DNA of 50,769 nt from assembly GCA_021741145.1 (NCBI GenBank), contig JAIOYK010000036.1, positions 1 through 50,769 on the forward strand, in the 5' to 3' direction. Each line of letters opens with the position of its first letter. Within the stretch, counting starts at the first letter, position 1. This DNA is from Rhodospirillum sp. GTDB lineage: Bacteria > Pseudomonadota > Alphaproteobacteria > Rhodospirillales > Rhodospirillaceae. A model generated the notes under the pieces. It was not told where the DNA came from. It did not search any database and was given only the letters and a program-made list of their open reading frames with translations. The translations under genes were made by a program, and so were the position numbers. This document shows positions 15,823 through 24,608 of the stretch, piece by piece.

Positions 15823-17595
15823 TCACTCCCTCCCTCTTTTTGGGGCCAAGCGCCCCTTGACCGTCCTACCGGAGGAGACACGGGGCACCCGGATTTCTGG
15901 TTGGAAGAGCTTGGCGTGGGGCAGCGGCTGGAAATCCTTGATGTCCAGCGAGGGACGTCCGAAAAGGAAGCCTTGAACATAGTCACATCCGCAATCCCGC
16001 ACGAATTCAAGACTTTGCGGGCTATCGATCATTTCCGCGATCGTCCGCACCCCCAATCTGCGACACAGGTCCGTCAAGGCGCTGAGAAAGGCCTTACCCT
16101 TAACACCACGCATGGCGTTGCGCACCGCCGAGCCATCAATTTTGACGGTATCGACCTCCAGGGCGCTGAGATACTGGAAACTCGCCGCTCCCGCGCCGAA
16201 GTCGTCCAGGCAAACCTGATACCCCCGGTTCCGCAGGACGCCAATGAAACGATTGGCCGCGTCCAGATCGGACATACGCGACGATTCCGTGATCTCGAAC
16301 ATCACCTTGCCCTTGGACCAGGGGTTGGCGTCCAACAGCGCCTTCAACCCCGCGACATAGCTGTCCATGCCCATCGAAAAGCCAGAGATATTAATCGCGA
16401 CGTTATAGGCATTGGAATTCCGCGGCTTGGTCCCCAACCACTCCAGGACCTTGGTCGCCATCGCCAGGTCGAATTCGTGGATCAGACCGGTTTCCTCGGC
16501 GAAGGTGATGTAGCGAAAGGGCGATTCATGGGGCCGCTTGCTGCTGAACCGGCAGAGGGCTTCATAATGGTGGATGTCACCGTTTCCGGCGTGGATGATC
16601 GGCTGCAGAGCGATGGAAAAATTCCGTTCGGCGACGATGCGCTTGAACTCCGTGACCTCGCCAACGCCCTGGGCCACCAATTGGGATATATTGCTCGACA
16701 AGTTACGAATGCTCAGCTTGTCCCCCTCTAATCGCCGATAGTGGTTCATGGCGTACATCAAGCCCTTGGCCAGATCCACCTCGCCGATCTGATCCGCCCC
16801 ATCCATATCCAGGATGGCCGTCTCGACGGTCACACCCTGGCCATCCGGATCATGCAACCGCGAGATTTCCGTCAACTGCCGCTCAAGGCCTTGGATATCG
16901 GCGTCCACATCATGCAGAAGACTGTAACTGCCGTCGTTGATCAGGGTCGCGCTGTCTTGATCCAGGGCCGCCGCCCGCAACGAGGCCCCGACGGACCGCA
17001 GCATACCTTTGGCGTTGGTGTCATCCATGCGGTCTCGCAGGCTGTCGTAGTCCCGCAGGTTCACCACGGTCACCCCCACCTTTCGACCCTGGTCCACCAT
17101 CGCCCGAATCCGTTGCCCCGCGGCCTCGCTGAAGGCCTCCGGCCCCAACAGGCCTGTCAGACTGTCCCTGGTACTGTCATCGGTCGCCGCGTTAGTGATC
17201 TTGGCTCGCATGCGTAGCGCGATGTAGGACTGTCCATCCAGGCTATAGCCCGACAGGTCCATGGGCAGGGGCAACCCCATTGGCCGGACCAGACGCAGGA
17301 TTTCTCCATCCACCCGCCCTCGCTTCAGGGTCTGACGCAAGCATTGGGATGCAAGGGGCACGTCCTCCGGTGTCACCAAGGACAGGAACGAGACTCCGAC
17401 GAGGTCTTTTCCATCCCGACCCGTGAAGGCCTTGAAGGCGCCCGCGGCGAACAGAATTTCCCCGTCGCCATTCAAATGCAGGAGCAGATCGGCCCAGCAG
17501 AACGCGAGGGCAACGTAGCGATCCCTCTCGGACCGAGACGCCAGATCCGACACTCTTCGCCCGAAATTTAGTCTATCATCGCCACCCATGATCAT
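15823..17595 (-). CDS. PAS / degenerate GGDEF / EAL cyclic-di-GMP phosphodiesterase
   Basis: The product is 590 aa. Residues about 25-130 look like a PAS sensor (WADLLLHLNGDGEILFAAGA). Residues 140-300 are a GGDEF-like domain, starting DSLTGLLGPEAF (145-156); the active motif is replaced by NDGSYSL (220-226), so no cyclase activity is expected. Residues 315-560 are an EAL domain with its key residues: EAL (345-347), N402 in INIS, ITES (435-438), LDDFGAG (463-469), K485 in VKIDG, E521 in AEMID and QGFLFG (541-546). It most likely degrades c-di-GMP to pGpG, lowering the signal for a sessile life. No membrane segment is seen, so it is cytosolic. Monocistronic by position. Confidence 0.88.
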   Translation of the reverse strand: MIMGGDDRLNFGRRVSDLASRSERDRYVALAFCWADLLLHLNGDGEILFAAGAFKAFTGRDGKDLVGVSFLSLVTPEDVPLASQCLRQTLKRGRVDGEILRLVRPMGLPLPMDLSGYSLDGQSYIALRMRAKITNAATDDSTRDSLTGLLGPEAFSEAAGQRIRAMVDQGRKVGVTVVNLRDYDSLRDRMDDTNAKGMLRSVGASLRAAALDQDSATLINDGSYSLLHDVDADIQGLERQLTEISRLHDPDGQGVTVETAILDMDGADQIGEVDLAKGLMYAMNHYRRLEGDKLSIRNLSSNISQLVAQGVGEVTEFKRIVAERNFSIALQPIIHAGNGDIHHYEALCRFSSKRPHESPFRYITFAEETGLIHEFDLAMATKVLEWLGTKPRNSNAYNVAINISGFSMGMDSYVAGLKALLDANPWSKGKVMFEITESSRMSDLDAANRFIGVLRNRGYQVCLDDFGAGAASFQYLSALEVDTVKIDGSAVRNAMRGVKGKAFLSALTDLCRRLGVRTIAEMIDSPQSLEFVRDCGCDYVQGFLFGRPSLDIKDFQPLPHAKLFQPEIRVPRVSSGRTVKGRLAPKRGRE

Positions 17596-17720
17596 CCGGT
17601 CCCTTCCGGTGACCGGAAAGGCTTCCCTTCCCTTCCGGTCTTCTTATTTATTTGATCCCCGACCCCACTAAGCCAGGACGTTCGCCTTAGGTGAATCAAT
17701 ATCCAAGAAGAGAGTTCAAC

Positions 17721-19361
17721 CTAAAGTTCCTTCGCTTGAGCTCGCAAGATAAACTTTTGTATCTTGCCCGTTGAAGTTTTTGGTAAGGGGCCAATTTCCA
17801 CGTCGCGCGGACATTTGTAGTGGGTCAGGTTGTCCCGGCAGAAGGCGATCAGATCCTGTTCCGTGGCCGTGGCGCCGTCGCGGACCTCCACATAGGCCTT
17901 GGGCGTTTCGCCCCACTTTTCATCGGGCTTGGCGACAACCGCGGCCGCCACCACGTCCGGATGTCGATAGAGGACGTCCTCCACCTCGATGGAGGAAATG
18001 TTCTCGCCACCGGAGATGATGATATCCTTGGACCGGTCCTTGAGCTGAATATACCCGTCGGCATGGACCACGCCCAAATCGCCGGTGTGGAACCAACCAC
18101 CCCGGAAGGCCTCCTCCGACGCCTTGGGATTCTTCAAGTAGCCCTTCATGGTGATATTGCCCCGGAAGAACACCTCCCCCATGGATTCCCCGTCCCAGGG
18201 CATGGGTTCCATGGTTTCCGGATCACCGATCATCAGGCCTTCCTGAACGATATAGCGCACCCCCTGGCGGGACTTCAAACGGCCCTGCTCGGCCATGGGA
18301 AGATCATTCCACTCGGGTTTCCAGGCGCAAACCGTGGCCGGGCCATAGACCTCGGTCAGGCCATAGACATGGCTGACCCTGAAGCCGTCCTCCTCCATCT
18401 TCTGGAGAACCGAGGCGGGCGGTGGCGACGCCGCGGTCATGACGTTGACGTCATGGCTGAACGCCCGCCGCTCCTCGGCTTTGGCGTTGATGATGAAACC
18501 AAGGACAATGGGCGCGCCGCAGAAATGGGTCACGCCCTCCTCGGCGATGGCATTGAAGATATGCGCCGCGGAGACCCGCCGCAGACAGACATTGGTGCCG
18601 CCGTTCGCCGCCATGGTCCAGGGAAAACACCAGCCATTGCAGTGGAACATGGGCAGGGTCCACAGGTAGGTGGCGTGGTGGGGCATCCCCCAGGTGATAA
18701 TATTGGACAATGCGTTCAGATAGGCGCCCCGGTGGTGGTAAACGACCCCCTTGGGGTTGCCGGTGGTGCCCGAGGTGTAGTTGAGCGTGATTGATTCCCA
18801 CTCGTCCCGGGGCGTGCGCCACGCGAACTCTGGGTCACCGGAGGCCAGGAAAGCCTCGTAATCCATCTCGCCCAGACAGGTCCCTGGCCCCTCGTATTCG
18901 CTGTCGGTGATGTCGATCACCAGGGGCATCCGATCGAGTTTGGTCAACGCGTCCTTCACCACCGGCGAGAATTCCCGGTCGGTGATCAGCACCTTGGCTT
19001 CCCCGTGATTCAGGATAAAAGCAATCTCGTCGGCGTTCAGGCGCACGTTCAAGGCATTGAGCACGGCCCCCGCCATGGGCACGCCATAATGGGCTTCATA
19101 GAGTTCCGGCGTATTGGCGCCCATGACCGCGACGGTATCCTCGAAGCCAATCCCCCGCGCCGAGAGGGCCGAGGCGAGCCGGCGCGCCCGGCGATAGGTT
19201 TCCGCCCAGGTATAGCGGCGTTTTCCATGGACCACGGAGGCACGCTCGGGATACACCATGGCGGCGCGTTCCAGAAAGCCCAGGGGGGTCAAGGGAACGG
19301 AATTGGCCGGATTGCGATCAAGTCCGATTTGGTAAGGGCTCTTCTGACTAGGGGTCGTCAT
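17721..19361 (-). CDS. Acyl-CoA synthetase (AMP-forming, medium/long-chain type)
   Basis: The product is 546 aa. It carries the adenylate-forming motifs: LNYTSGTTGNPKGVVYHHRG (P-loop-like), VYGLTEVYGP, GWFHTGDLGVVHADGYI, DRSKDIIISGGENISSIEVE (the hinge to the C-terminal domain) and the catalytic lysine in LPKTSTGKIQKF. It activates a fatty or other carboxylic acid to its acyl-CoA through an acyl-AMP. Resemblance is to AlkK and DmdB-like enzymes (medium-chain fatty acids, methylmercaptopropionate); the substrate cannot be fixed from sequence. ATG 19361 is the start that matches the family (PYQIGLDRNPANSVPLTPL follows); the ribosome binding site (GGAGAGGAAAGG) is rather far upstream. An MFS permease gene is divergent. 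Confidence 0.88.
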   Translation of the reverse strand: MTTPSQKSPYQIGLDRNPANSVPLTPLGFLERAAMVYPERASVVHGKRRYTWAETYRRARRLASALSARGIGFEDTVAVMGANTPELYEAHYGVPMAGAVLNALNVRLNADEIAFILNHGEAKVLITDREFSPVVKDALTKLDRMPLVIDITDSEYEGPGTCLGEMDYEAFLASGDPEFAWRTPRDEWESITLNYTSGTTGNPKGVVYHHRGAYLNALSNIITWGMPHHATYLWTLPMFHCNGWCFPWTMAANGGTNVCLRRVSAAHIFNAIAEEGVTHFCGAPIVLGFIINAKAEERRAFSHDVNVMTAASPPPASVLQKMEEDGFRVSHVYGLTEVYGPATVCAWKPEWNDLPMAEQGRLKSRQGVRYIVQEGLMIGDPETMEPMPWDGESMGEVFFRGNITMKGYLKNPKASEEAFRGGWFHTGDLGVVHADGYIQLKDRSKDIIISGGENISSIEVEDVLYRHPDVVAAAVVAKPDEKWGETPKAYVEVRDGATATEQDLIAFCRDNLTHYKCPRDVEIGPLPKTSTGKIQKFILRAQAKEL

Positions 19362-19511
19362 GGTGGGGTGGACCTTTCCTCTCCAATGCGGGGACTCAGT
19401 GGCTTTTGGACTCCGGATACAGGACCCGGCCACTTGGTTGTTCATTGGTACTCCCCATTCGACGTGCGATCAATCTCCTGAAACCTATCCGCTATTCAAG
19501 GTTTTCCCACT

Positions 19512-20678
19512 ATGATCGCGGTCCAGCTGTCGGCGCTCTACGCCGGAATTTTCGCCGTGGTCGGTGTCATGTTGCCCTATTGGCCGGTCTGGTTGGCAAG
19601 CCGGGGCCTGACTCCGGACCAAATTGGAGTCATCGCCGGAGCGGCGATTTGGTCCAAGGTCATTATCAATCCCGCGGTGGGACATCTGGCCGACGGCCTG
19701 GGGCGGGTCCGCCCCCTGATGTTCTGGATCGCCACCCTGGCGCTCACCCTCTATACAGTGCTCTCCCAATTGACATCGTTCTGGGCCATCCTGGCTGTCG
19801 CCGTGCTGGCCACGGGCCTCCACGGATCCCTCAATCCCTTGACCGAAGCCGTGACCATCCGCGCGGTGCGGAACCAGGGCGTGGACTATGGCCGAGCCCG
19901 CCTTTGGGGGTCTCTGGCCTTCATCGCCGTCTCCATGGGATTGGGTCCCCTGCTGGACCGATGGGGAGCGGCCCCGGTGGTTTGGGTCATCGTTGGACTG
20001 TTGGCCTGCGTCGCCCTGACGACCCTGGGGCTCCCGGACAGCCCGCCGGAAACCAAGGCCGAACCCGGTGGCATGCGACGCCTGTTGACCGAACGCGGGT
20101 TCCTTCTGTTTCTGGGAGCCGGAGGATTGATCCAGGCGGGACACGCCACCTATTACGCCTTTGGCAGTATCCGCTGGCTCGACGCCGGTCTAGACGGGCG
20201 CACCATTGGCTTGCTCTGGGCGGAAGGTGTTGTCGCGGAGGTTTTTTTGTTCCTTTACGGAAAGAAAGTCCTGGCCCGGGTCCCGCCCCTCGCTTTGATG
20301 GGATTGGGCGCCCTATCAGGCATGATCCGCTGGCCCCTGATGGCCCTGACCGCCGATCCCTGGGTCATGGCCCTGACCCAAATCCTGCACGCCGGCACCT
20401 TTGGCGCGGCCCATCTGGGGGCCATGTACCACTTGGCCAAGACCATCCAACCGGACCTGTCGGGGCGCGCCCAGGCGCTCTATTCAGCGATTTGCATGGG
20501 CGCCATCGTGGGCGCGGCGATCACTCTGACGGGTCCCCTCTACGCGCGTCTTGGCGCGGGGTCCTACGTGATCGATGGGGTCTGGAGCGCCCTGGGTGGC
20601 GCCTTCGTCGTCATCCTGGTCCTGGTAACCCGAAGGGAACGGCCACCGGTCATTCGGGTCCCGGGACACGGAACCTAA
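19512..20678 (+). CDS. MFS transporter, HcaT/PPP-like family
   Basis: The product is 388 aa with about twelve hydrophobic helices, the size of the MFS_1-like family that includes E. coli HcaT (phenylpropionate permease). The N-terminal block LYAGIFAVVGVMLPYWPVWL and the loop PAVGHLADGLGRVRPLM are typical of that group; the latter matches the MFS loop 2-3 motif. The conserved GRARLWGSLAFIAVSMGLG is also seen. Substrate is unknown; being divergent from an acyl-CoA synthetase, an organic acid is a reasonable guess. Its stop codon overlaps that of lpxB on the other strand (20675-20678). Confidence 0.82.
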   Translation: MIAVQLSALYAGIFAVVGVMLPYWPVWLASRGLTPDQIGVIAGAAIWSKVIINPAVGHLADGLGRVRPLMFWIATLALTLYTVLSQLTSFWAILAVAVLATGLHGSLNPLTEAVTIRAVRNQGVDYGRARLWGSLAFIAVSMGLGPLLDRWGAAPVVWVIVGLLACVALTTLGLPDSPPETKAEPGGMRRLLTERGFLLFLGAGGLIQAGHATYYAFGSIRWLDAGLDGRTIGLLWAEGVVAEVFLFLYGKKVLARVPPLALMGLGALSGMIRWPLMALTADPWVMALTQILHAGTFGAAHLGAMYHLAKTIQPDLSGRAQALYSAICMGAIVGAAITLTGPLYARLGAGSYVIDGVWSALGGAFVVILVLVTRRERPPVIRVPGHGT

Positions 20679-21868
20679 CTTTCAGACCGCAGATGGGCGA
20701 GCACTTGGCGGGCCGCTTGACGGGAGGGGGGAGACCCATCCCCCCGCAGCAGATCAACGGCCAGGGCCATGTCCTCTAGCTGGGTTGTCCGCTCCGGTCC
20801 CTCGACCATCAAGGCTAGGGCCTGATCCGCCACCTGACGAGGGGTGCATCGGTGTTGCAGCAATTCGGGGACAGCCGCCCGATCAAGTAGGATGTTCACC
20901 ATGTCAAAGAAGCGAACCTTCACCAAGCGGGAGAAAATCACCACGCTGATCCAGTTGGCTTTATAGGCAATCAAATGCGGGACCCGGGCCAAGGCCAATT
21001 CCAGGCTGACCGTGCCCGAGGCGGCGATGGCCGTGGAACTGGCCGCGAAGCCATCGTATTTGTCGGCGACGGAGGTCACCACCGCCACCGGACAGGGCCA
21101 GTCCCCAGTCCGGCGCTCCAGATCCTCGCGCAGATGCCTCAGAGTTGGCAGAACCACATGCAGCTCCGGATGGACCCGTTGGATCCGCGCCACCGCCTGG
21201 GCAAACACCGGTAAAAGGTGGCGAATTTCTCCCCGGCGGCTTCCAGGCAGAACCGCCAGCAGGGGGGCGGTCTCGGGGATCCCGTGGCGGGCGCGGAAGG
21301 CCGCCCCGTCCCCTGTCCCGGCACCGGTTTCGATGATCGAATGTCCCACGTGGCTGGATGGCAGACCCGCGGCCTCGAACAGGGGGGGCTCGAAGGGCCA
21401 AAGGCACATCTGGTGATGCACCCGCGCGGCCACCTTATGGACCCGGTCGGCCTTGTAGACCCAGACCATGGGTGCGACGTAGTGGATACGCGGGCAGTCC
21501 ATGCCCGCATCGATCATGGCCTTATGCACCCGACCGGTGAAGCCCCAGGAATCAATGGTGACCACCGCCGCGGGTTTCAGGGTCCGGATTGCCTCCACCG
21601 TTTCGCGCAGACGCCTCAGAATGCGGGGAATGCTCGGTAGGACCTCCAGGAAGCCCATGATGGACAGTTCCGAGAGCGGAACCAAGCTTTTCAGACCCTG
21701 TTCGGTCATGCGGTCTCCACCAATCCCGGCGAAGCGCACCCGTCCACCGGTCTCCACTCGAAGGCCATCCATCAGGTGGGCCCCCAATTGGTCTCCAGAG
21801 GGCTCCCCCGCGATGATGAAGATCAGGGGATCGCTGGTCACGTCGGTGTTCACGGTCGCCGGCCTCAC
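20675..21868 (-). CDS. lpxB: Lipid A disaccharide synthase LpxB
   Basis: The product is 397 aa. LpxB joins UDP-2,3-diacylglucosamine to lipid X to make the lipid A disaccharide at the inner face of the inner membrane. The family start IIAGEPSGDQLGAHLMDGL is clear, with FAGIGGDRMTEQGLKSL, SIMGFLEVLPSIPRILRRL, IHYVAPMVWVYKADRVHKVA and LPGSRRGEIRHLLPVF following. ATSGTVSLELAL is seen in the variant form AASGTVSLELALARVPHLIA. Translation starts at GTG 21868, overlapping the lpxI stop (GTGA), with GGAGGAGGGAGC directly upstream, so the two are coupled. It is the last gene of the fabZ-lpxA-lpxI-lpxB run. Confidence 0.96.
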   Translation of the reverse strand: MRPATVNTDVTSDPLIFIIAGEPSGDQLGAHLMDGLRVETGGRVRFAGIGGDRMTEQGLKSLVPLSELSIMGFLEVLPSIPRILRRLRETVEAIRTLKPAAVVTIDSWGFTGRVHKAMIDAGMDCPRIHYVAPMVWVYKADRVHKVAARVHHQMCLWPFEPPLFEAAGLPSSHVGHSIIETGAGTGDGAAFRARHGIPETAPLLAVLPGSRRGEIRHLLPVFAQAVARIQRVHPELHVVLPTLRHLREDLERRTGDWPCPVAVVTSVADKYDGFAASSTAIAASGTVSLELALARVPHLIAYKANWISVVIFSRLVKVRFFDMVNILLDRAAVPELLQHRCTPRQVADQALALMVEGPERTTQLEDMALAVDLLRGDGSPPSRQAARQVLAHLRSES

Positions 21869-22737
21869 GCTCCCTCCTCCGGTGTCAGCCCGACCAGAAA
21901 TAGGCCCAGGCGGTCAGCCCGGACAATCACTTCATCGACATCCAGAAGGATTGTCGCCCCCGCTTCGTAGCCAATGCCCCGCAACCCAGCCGCATGGGCG
22001 TTGATTACCGTGCGAGGACCAATGGTGGGCAGATCCACCCGGCGATCCTGTTCGGGCTTGGCGACCTTGACCAAAACACCACCCCGCCCGTCGCGGCGCA
22101 GCTCTCCGGCACGGGTCACCATGGCATCGGTCCCTTCTATGGCCTCCAATGCCAGGACCATGCCTTGCTGACAGACGCATCCCTGACCCACATCAAGGGA
22201 ACCGAGCGCCTTGGCCACGGCGAAGGCATGCCGCAGGTCGATCCACGCGGTCTCGTCGGGTTCATGGGCACCCCGCACACCCACGGGGGCGGGATCATCC
22301 CCAATAACTTGGTCCGGCGCCTCGACAACGGCGCCCATTCTCTCGCACTCCGTGAGAACAGCCTTCAGCAAGCCATCGTCCCCCAGAGCCGCGGCCCCCA
22401 CTTTTGTCAGGAACTGGGCGGTCTTCAGGTCCGGCCAGAGACTGCCAAGGCTGGGACGCCGCACATGCCCAGCCAAGCAAATATGCCGGAAACCCCGTTC
22501 CAAAAGCGCTGCCCCCGTCCCCCCGGACTTACCCAGTCGGATCCAGACCTGCTCAAGGTCGGCGGGCCAATCCTTGGGATCCGCGTGCCCGGTCAAGCCC
22601 ACCAGCAGGACGGGCCTGCCCCGCCGTCGGCAGGCTTCATAAACCTTCAAGGGCAGACTCCCCCCACCGGCCACCAGAACCAGGGGTACCCTCTCGGGCA
22701 CCGTTGCGGGGTGCTTGTCGTTTGTGAAGATCTCCAT
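21865..22737 (-). CDS. lpxI: UDP-2,3-diacylglucosamine pyrophosphatase LpxI
   Basis: The product is 290 aa. LpxI hydrolyses UDP-2,3-diacylglucosamine to lipid X and UMP, replacing LpxH in alphaproteobacteria. Diagnostic blocks are PLVLVAGGGSLPLKVYEAC at the start, LAGHVRRPSLGSLWPD and GDDGLLKAVL in the middle, and VCQQGMVLALEAIEGTDAM, then KVAKPEQDRRVDLPTIGPRT and AGATILLDVDEVI in the C-terminal half. It sits 27 bp downstream of lpxA and overlaps lpxB by 4 bases, an order that matches the pathway. Confidence 0.95.
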   Translation of the reverse strand: MEIFTNDKHPATVPERVPLVLVAGGGSLPLKVYEACRRRGRPVLLVGLTGHADPKDWPADLEQVWIRLGKSGGTGAALLERGFRHICLAGHVRRPSLGSLWPDLKTAQFLTKVGAAALGDDGLLKAVLTECERMGAVVEAPDQVIGDDPAPVGVRGAHEPDETAWIDLRHAFAVAKALGSLDVGQGCVCQQGMVLALEAIEGTDAMVTRAGELRRDGRGGVLVKVAKPEQDRRVDLPTIGPRTVINAHAAGLRGIGYEAGATILLDVDEVIVRADRLGLFLVGLTPEEGA

Positions 22738-22764
22738 GGGCGCGCTCCTTTCGCCCGGGTCGCG

Positions 22765-23562
22765 TCAGACCTGGGCGTCGTCGCCGGGGCGGATCAAACC
22801 CCGCCGGGTCTCGCCGCGAACGAAAGCAAGCAACTCCGCCACGCTGGGAGAGTCCGGATAGGCGGCCTCGATTATCGGAACCTGATTTATCACTTCGTTT
22901 CCCGAAAACAGGATCCGGATGGCGTCCCGCACGGCATGGAGTTCCTCCCGCGTGAACCCGCGACGCTTCATGCCGATCACATTCATGCCCTCGAGGGTGG
23001 CCCGATTGCCGACAACAGTGCCAAAGGGAATGACGTCCCGCTCGACGGCGGAGGCACCCCCAACCATGGCGTGCTTGCCAATGCGTACAAACTGATGCAC
23101 CGCCGCGCCGCCGCCGATCACGACCTGATTGTCCACCTCGACATGTCCCGCCAAAATCGCGTTGTTGGCGAAAACCACGTTGTCGCCAATCAGGCAATCA
23201 TGGGCAAGATGCACCCCGACCATGAACAACCCGCCCGAACCCACGCGGGTCAAACCGCCTCCCCCCTCGGTCCCGGGGTTCATGGTCACATGTTCGCGGA
23301 TGGTGTTGTTCTCGCCAATCTCCAGGTAAGTCACTTCCCCATGGAACTTCAGATCCTGGGGTTGGACACCGATGGACGAAAAGGGAAAGATCCGGGTTCC
23401 CTTGCCGATTGTCGTATGGCCGTCAACCACCACATGACTGACCAACTCCACCCCCTCGCCCAAAACAACGTCCGGCCCAACCGTACAGAAGGGGCCGATT
23501 ACAACGCTATCGGCCAGTTGCGCCTTGGGATCAACAATGGAGGAGGGATGCAGGCTGGGCAT
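22765..23562 (-). CDS. lpxA: UDP-N-acetylglucosamine acyltransferase LpxA
   Basis: The product is 265 aa, the family's normal length. LpxA makes the first step of lipid A synthesis, moving a hydroxyacyl chain from ACP to UDP-GlcNAc. The left-handed beta-helix is seen as hexapeptide repeats (IVDPKAQLADSVVIGPFCTV, VVLGEGVELVSHVVV). The catalytic histidine is in VGVHLAHDCLIGDNVV. QPQDLKFHGE and NTIREHVTMNPGT are conserved LpxA signatures, and MKRRGFTREELHAVRDA begins the helical C-terminal part. It lies 89 bp after fabZ and 27 bp before lpxI. Confidence 0.96.
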   Translation of the reverse strand: MPSLHPSSIVDPKAQLADSVVIGPFCTVGPDVVLGEGVELVSHVVVDGHTTIGKGTRIFPFSSIGVQPQDLKFHGEVTYLEIGENNTIREHVTMNPGTEGGGGLTRVGSGGLFMVGVHLAHDCLIGDNVVFANNAILAGHVEVDNQVVIGGGAAVHQFVRIGKHAMVGGASAVERDVIPFGTVVGNRATLEGMNVIGMKRRGFTREELHAVRDAIRILFSGNEVINQVPIIEAAYPDSPSVAELLAFVRGETRRGLIRPGDDAQV

Positions 23563-23651
23563 GATTGGCGGGTACTTTCAACTATGGCGCGACCACCGGA
23601 ACGGTGACCCGGAAGGAAAGGAACGGTCGGGGTGGGTCTTGGGACCCGACC

Positions 23652-24167
23652 TTAAAGCTGTTGCTGGGCATCCTCGTCCACGATCATGGCCGCGAAAGTG
23701 GCCTCGGCGACGCCGACTCCATCGACGCGCGCTTCCCCCTTGAACTTCCAGACGTTACCCCGATGCCGCTCCTTTGACACGTGCAGACGCAGTTGGTCGC
23801 CAGGCACCACCGGCTTCCGGAAGCGGGCGTTCTCGACGATCATGAAGTAGACAATCTTCCCTTCGGCCTTCGGTCCCATGGTTTCAACCACCAGGACCGC
23901 GGCGGTCTGGGCCAGAGCCTCGATGATCAGCACGCCAGGCATAACCGGCTGATTGGGGAAATGCCCTTGGAAGAAGGGTTCATTTATGCTGACATTCTTG
24001 ATTCCAACCGCGCTGTAGCCGTGCTTCACGTCCACGACCCGATCAACCATCAAAAAGGGATAGCGATGGGGAATCATGTCCAGGATTCGGGTAATATCCA
24101 CCGCTTCGGTGAACTTGCCCTCGATCCCGTCCACCTGATCTCCGTCCACCTGAACCGTCTCAGTCAT
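23652..24167 (-). CDS. fabZ: 3-hydroxyacyl-ACP dehydratase FabZ
   Basis: The product is 171 aa. FabZ dehydrates 3-hydroxyacyl-ACP in fatty acid elongation and competes with LpxA for hydroxyacyl-ACP, which explains the clustering. The hot-dog fold motifs are ITRILDMIPHRYPFLMVDRV with the catalytic His, and FFQGHFPNQPVMPGVLIIEA with the catalytic Glu further on (ALAQTAAVL). ATG 24167 was chosen because the family core starts about 25 residues later; an open frame upstream to 24347 has no similarity. The usual upstream neighbour lpxD is absent and a terminator lies about 215 bp upstream, so fabZ probably has its own promoter in that gap. Confidence 0.95.
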   Translation of the reverse strand: MTETVQVDGDQVDGIEGKFTEAVDITRILDMIPHRYPFLMVDRVVDVKHGYSAVGIKNVSINEPFFQGHFPNQPVMPGVLIIEALAQTAAVLVVETMGPKAEGKIVYFMIVENARFRKPVVPGDQLRLHVSKERHRGNVWKFKGEARVDGVGVAEATFAAMIVDEDAQQQL

Positions 24168-24608
24168 GCCAAATCGTCCCATCCAGCAAAAAGCCAACCG
24201 CCCGGGTGCCCCCCAAGGACCGCGACCTTGAAACCCGCGGTGCACCCGTAACCCCGGATCCCCCGCGACGCCAACCGACCACGGATCAACCGGGTCACCC
24301 GAATAGCTCCCCTTAAACCAAATGACCGAAGGGGAATCCGCAAACAACCTCTAGAACAAACCGCGCCGAATCAAAATTGATAAAACGGGGAAAGTTTTCC
24401 CCGTCCGCCAACATTGGCGCGCCACCATTCCCATCCCTGATGACACGATGGGATAAATCCGATGTCGCCATCGGATCCACGCCCCGCTTTAACGGATTTC
24501 AGGAAACTTTCACACTCTTTTCCTGACTTCCTTGCCACCGACCGGAAAATAGATTCCGTCTTTCCGTCCACCGACCCGAAGGCAATCGATGAGCAGAACG
24601 GCCAGTCT
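24168..24608 (-). other. Gap between skp and fabZ where lpxD normally lies
   Basis: In most alphaproteobacteria lpxD sits between skp and fabZ. Here 441 bp separate them, too short for lpxD (about 1 kb), and no frame on either strand reads as LpxD or hexapeptide repeats. The half next to skp has two stems: ATCCGATG/CATCGGAT (24457-24464 and 24469-24476) and the terminator at 24385-24404. The half next to fabZ is very GC-rich and must hold its promoter and leader. A minus-strand open frame at 24371-24571 does not look like a gene. Confidence 0.6.
24381..24404 (-). terminator. Rho-independent terminator after bamA-skp
   Basis: Arms 24385-24392 and 24397-24404 pair perfectly (ACGGGGAA and TTCCCCGT on the plus strand) around a 4-base loop. 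Read on the minus strand, TTTTAT follows at 24385-24380. It lies about 205 bases beyond the skp stop and would separate the bamA-skp transcript from fabZ-lpxA. Confidence 0.7.

Noticed and set aside
19406-20779. 457-codon open frame on the plus strand
   Set aside because: It is the same strand but another frame of the MFS permease gene, low-complexity Pro/Gly/Arg-rich, without a ribosome binding site.
21994-23607. 537-codon open frame on the plus strand
   Set aside because: It runs antisense through lpxI and lpxA, which have clear families and coupled starts.
24371-24571. 66-codon minus-strand frame between skp and fabZ
   Set aside because: Its end lies within the terminator stem, there is no ribosome binding site and no resemblance to LpxD or any known protein.
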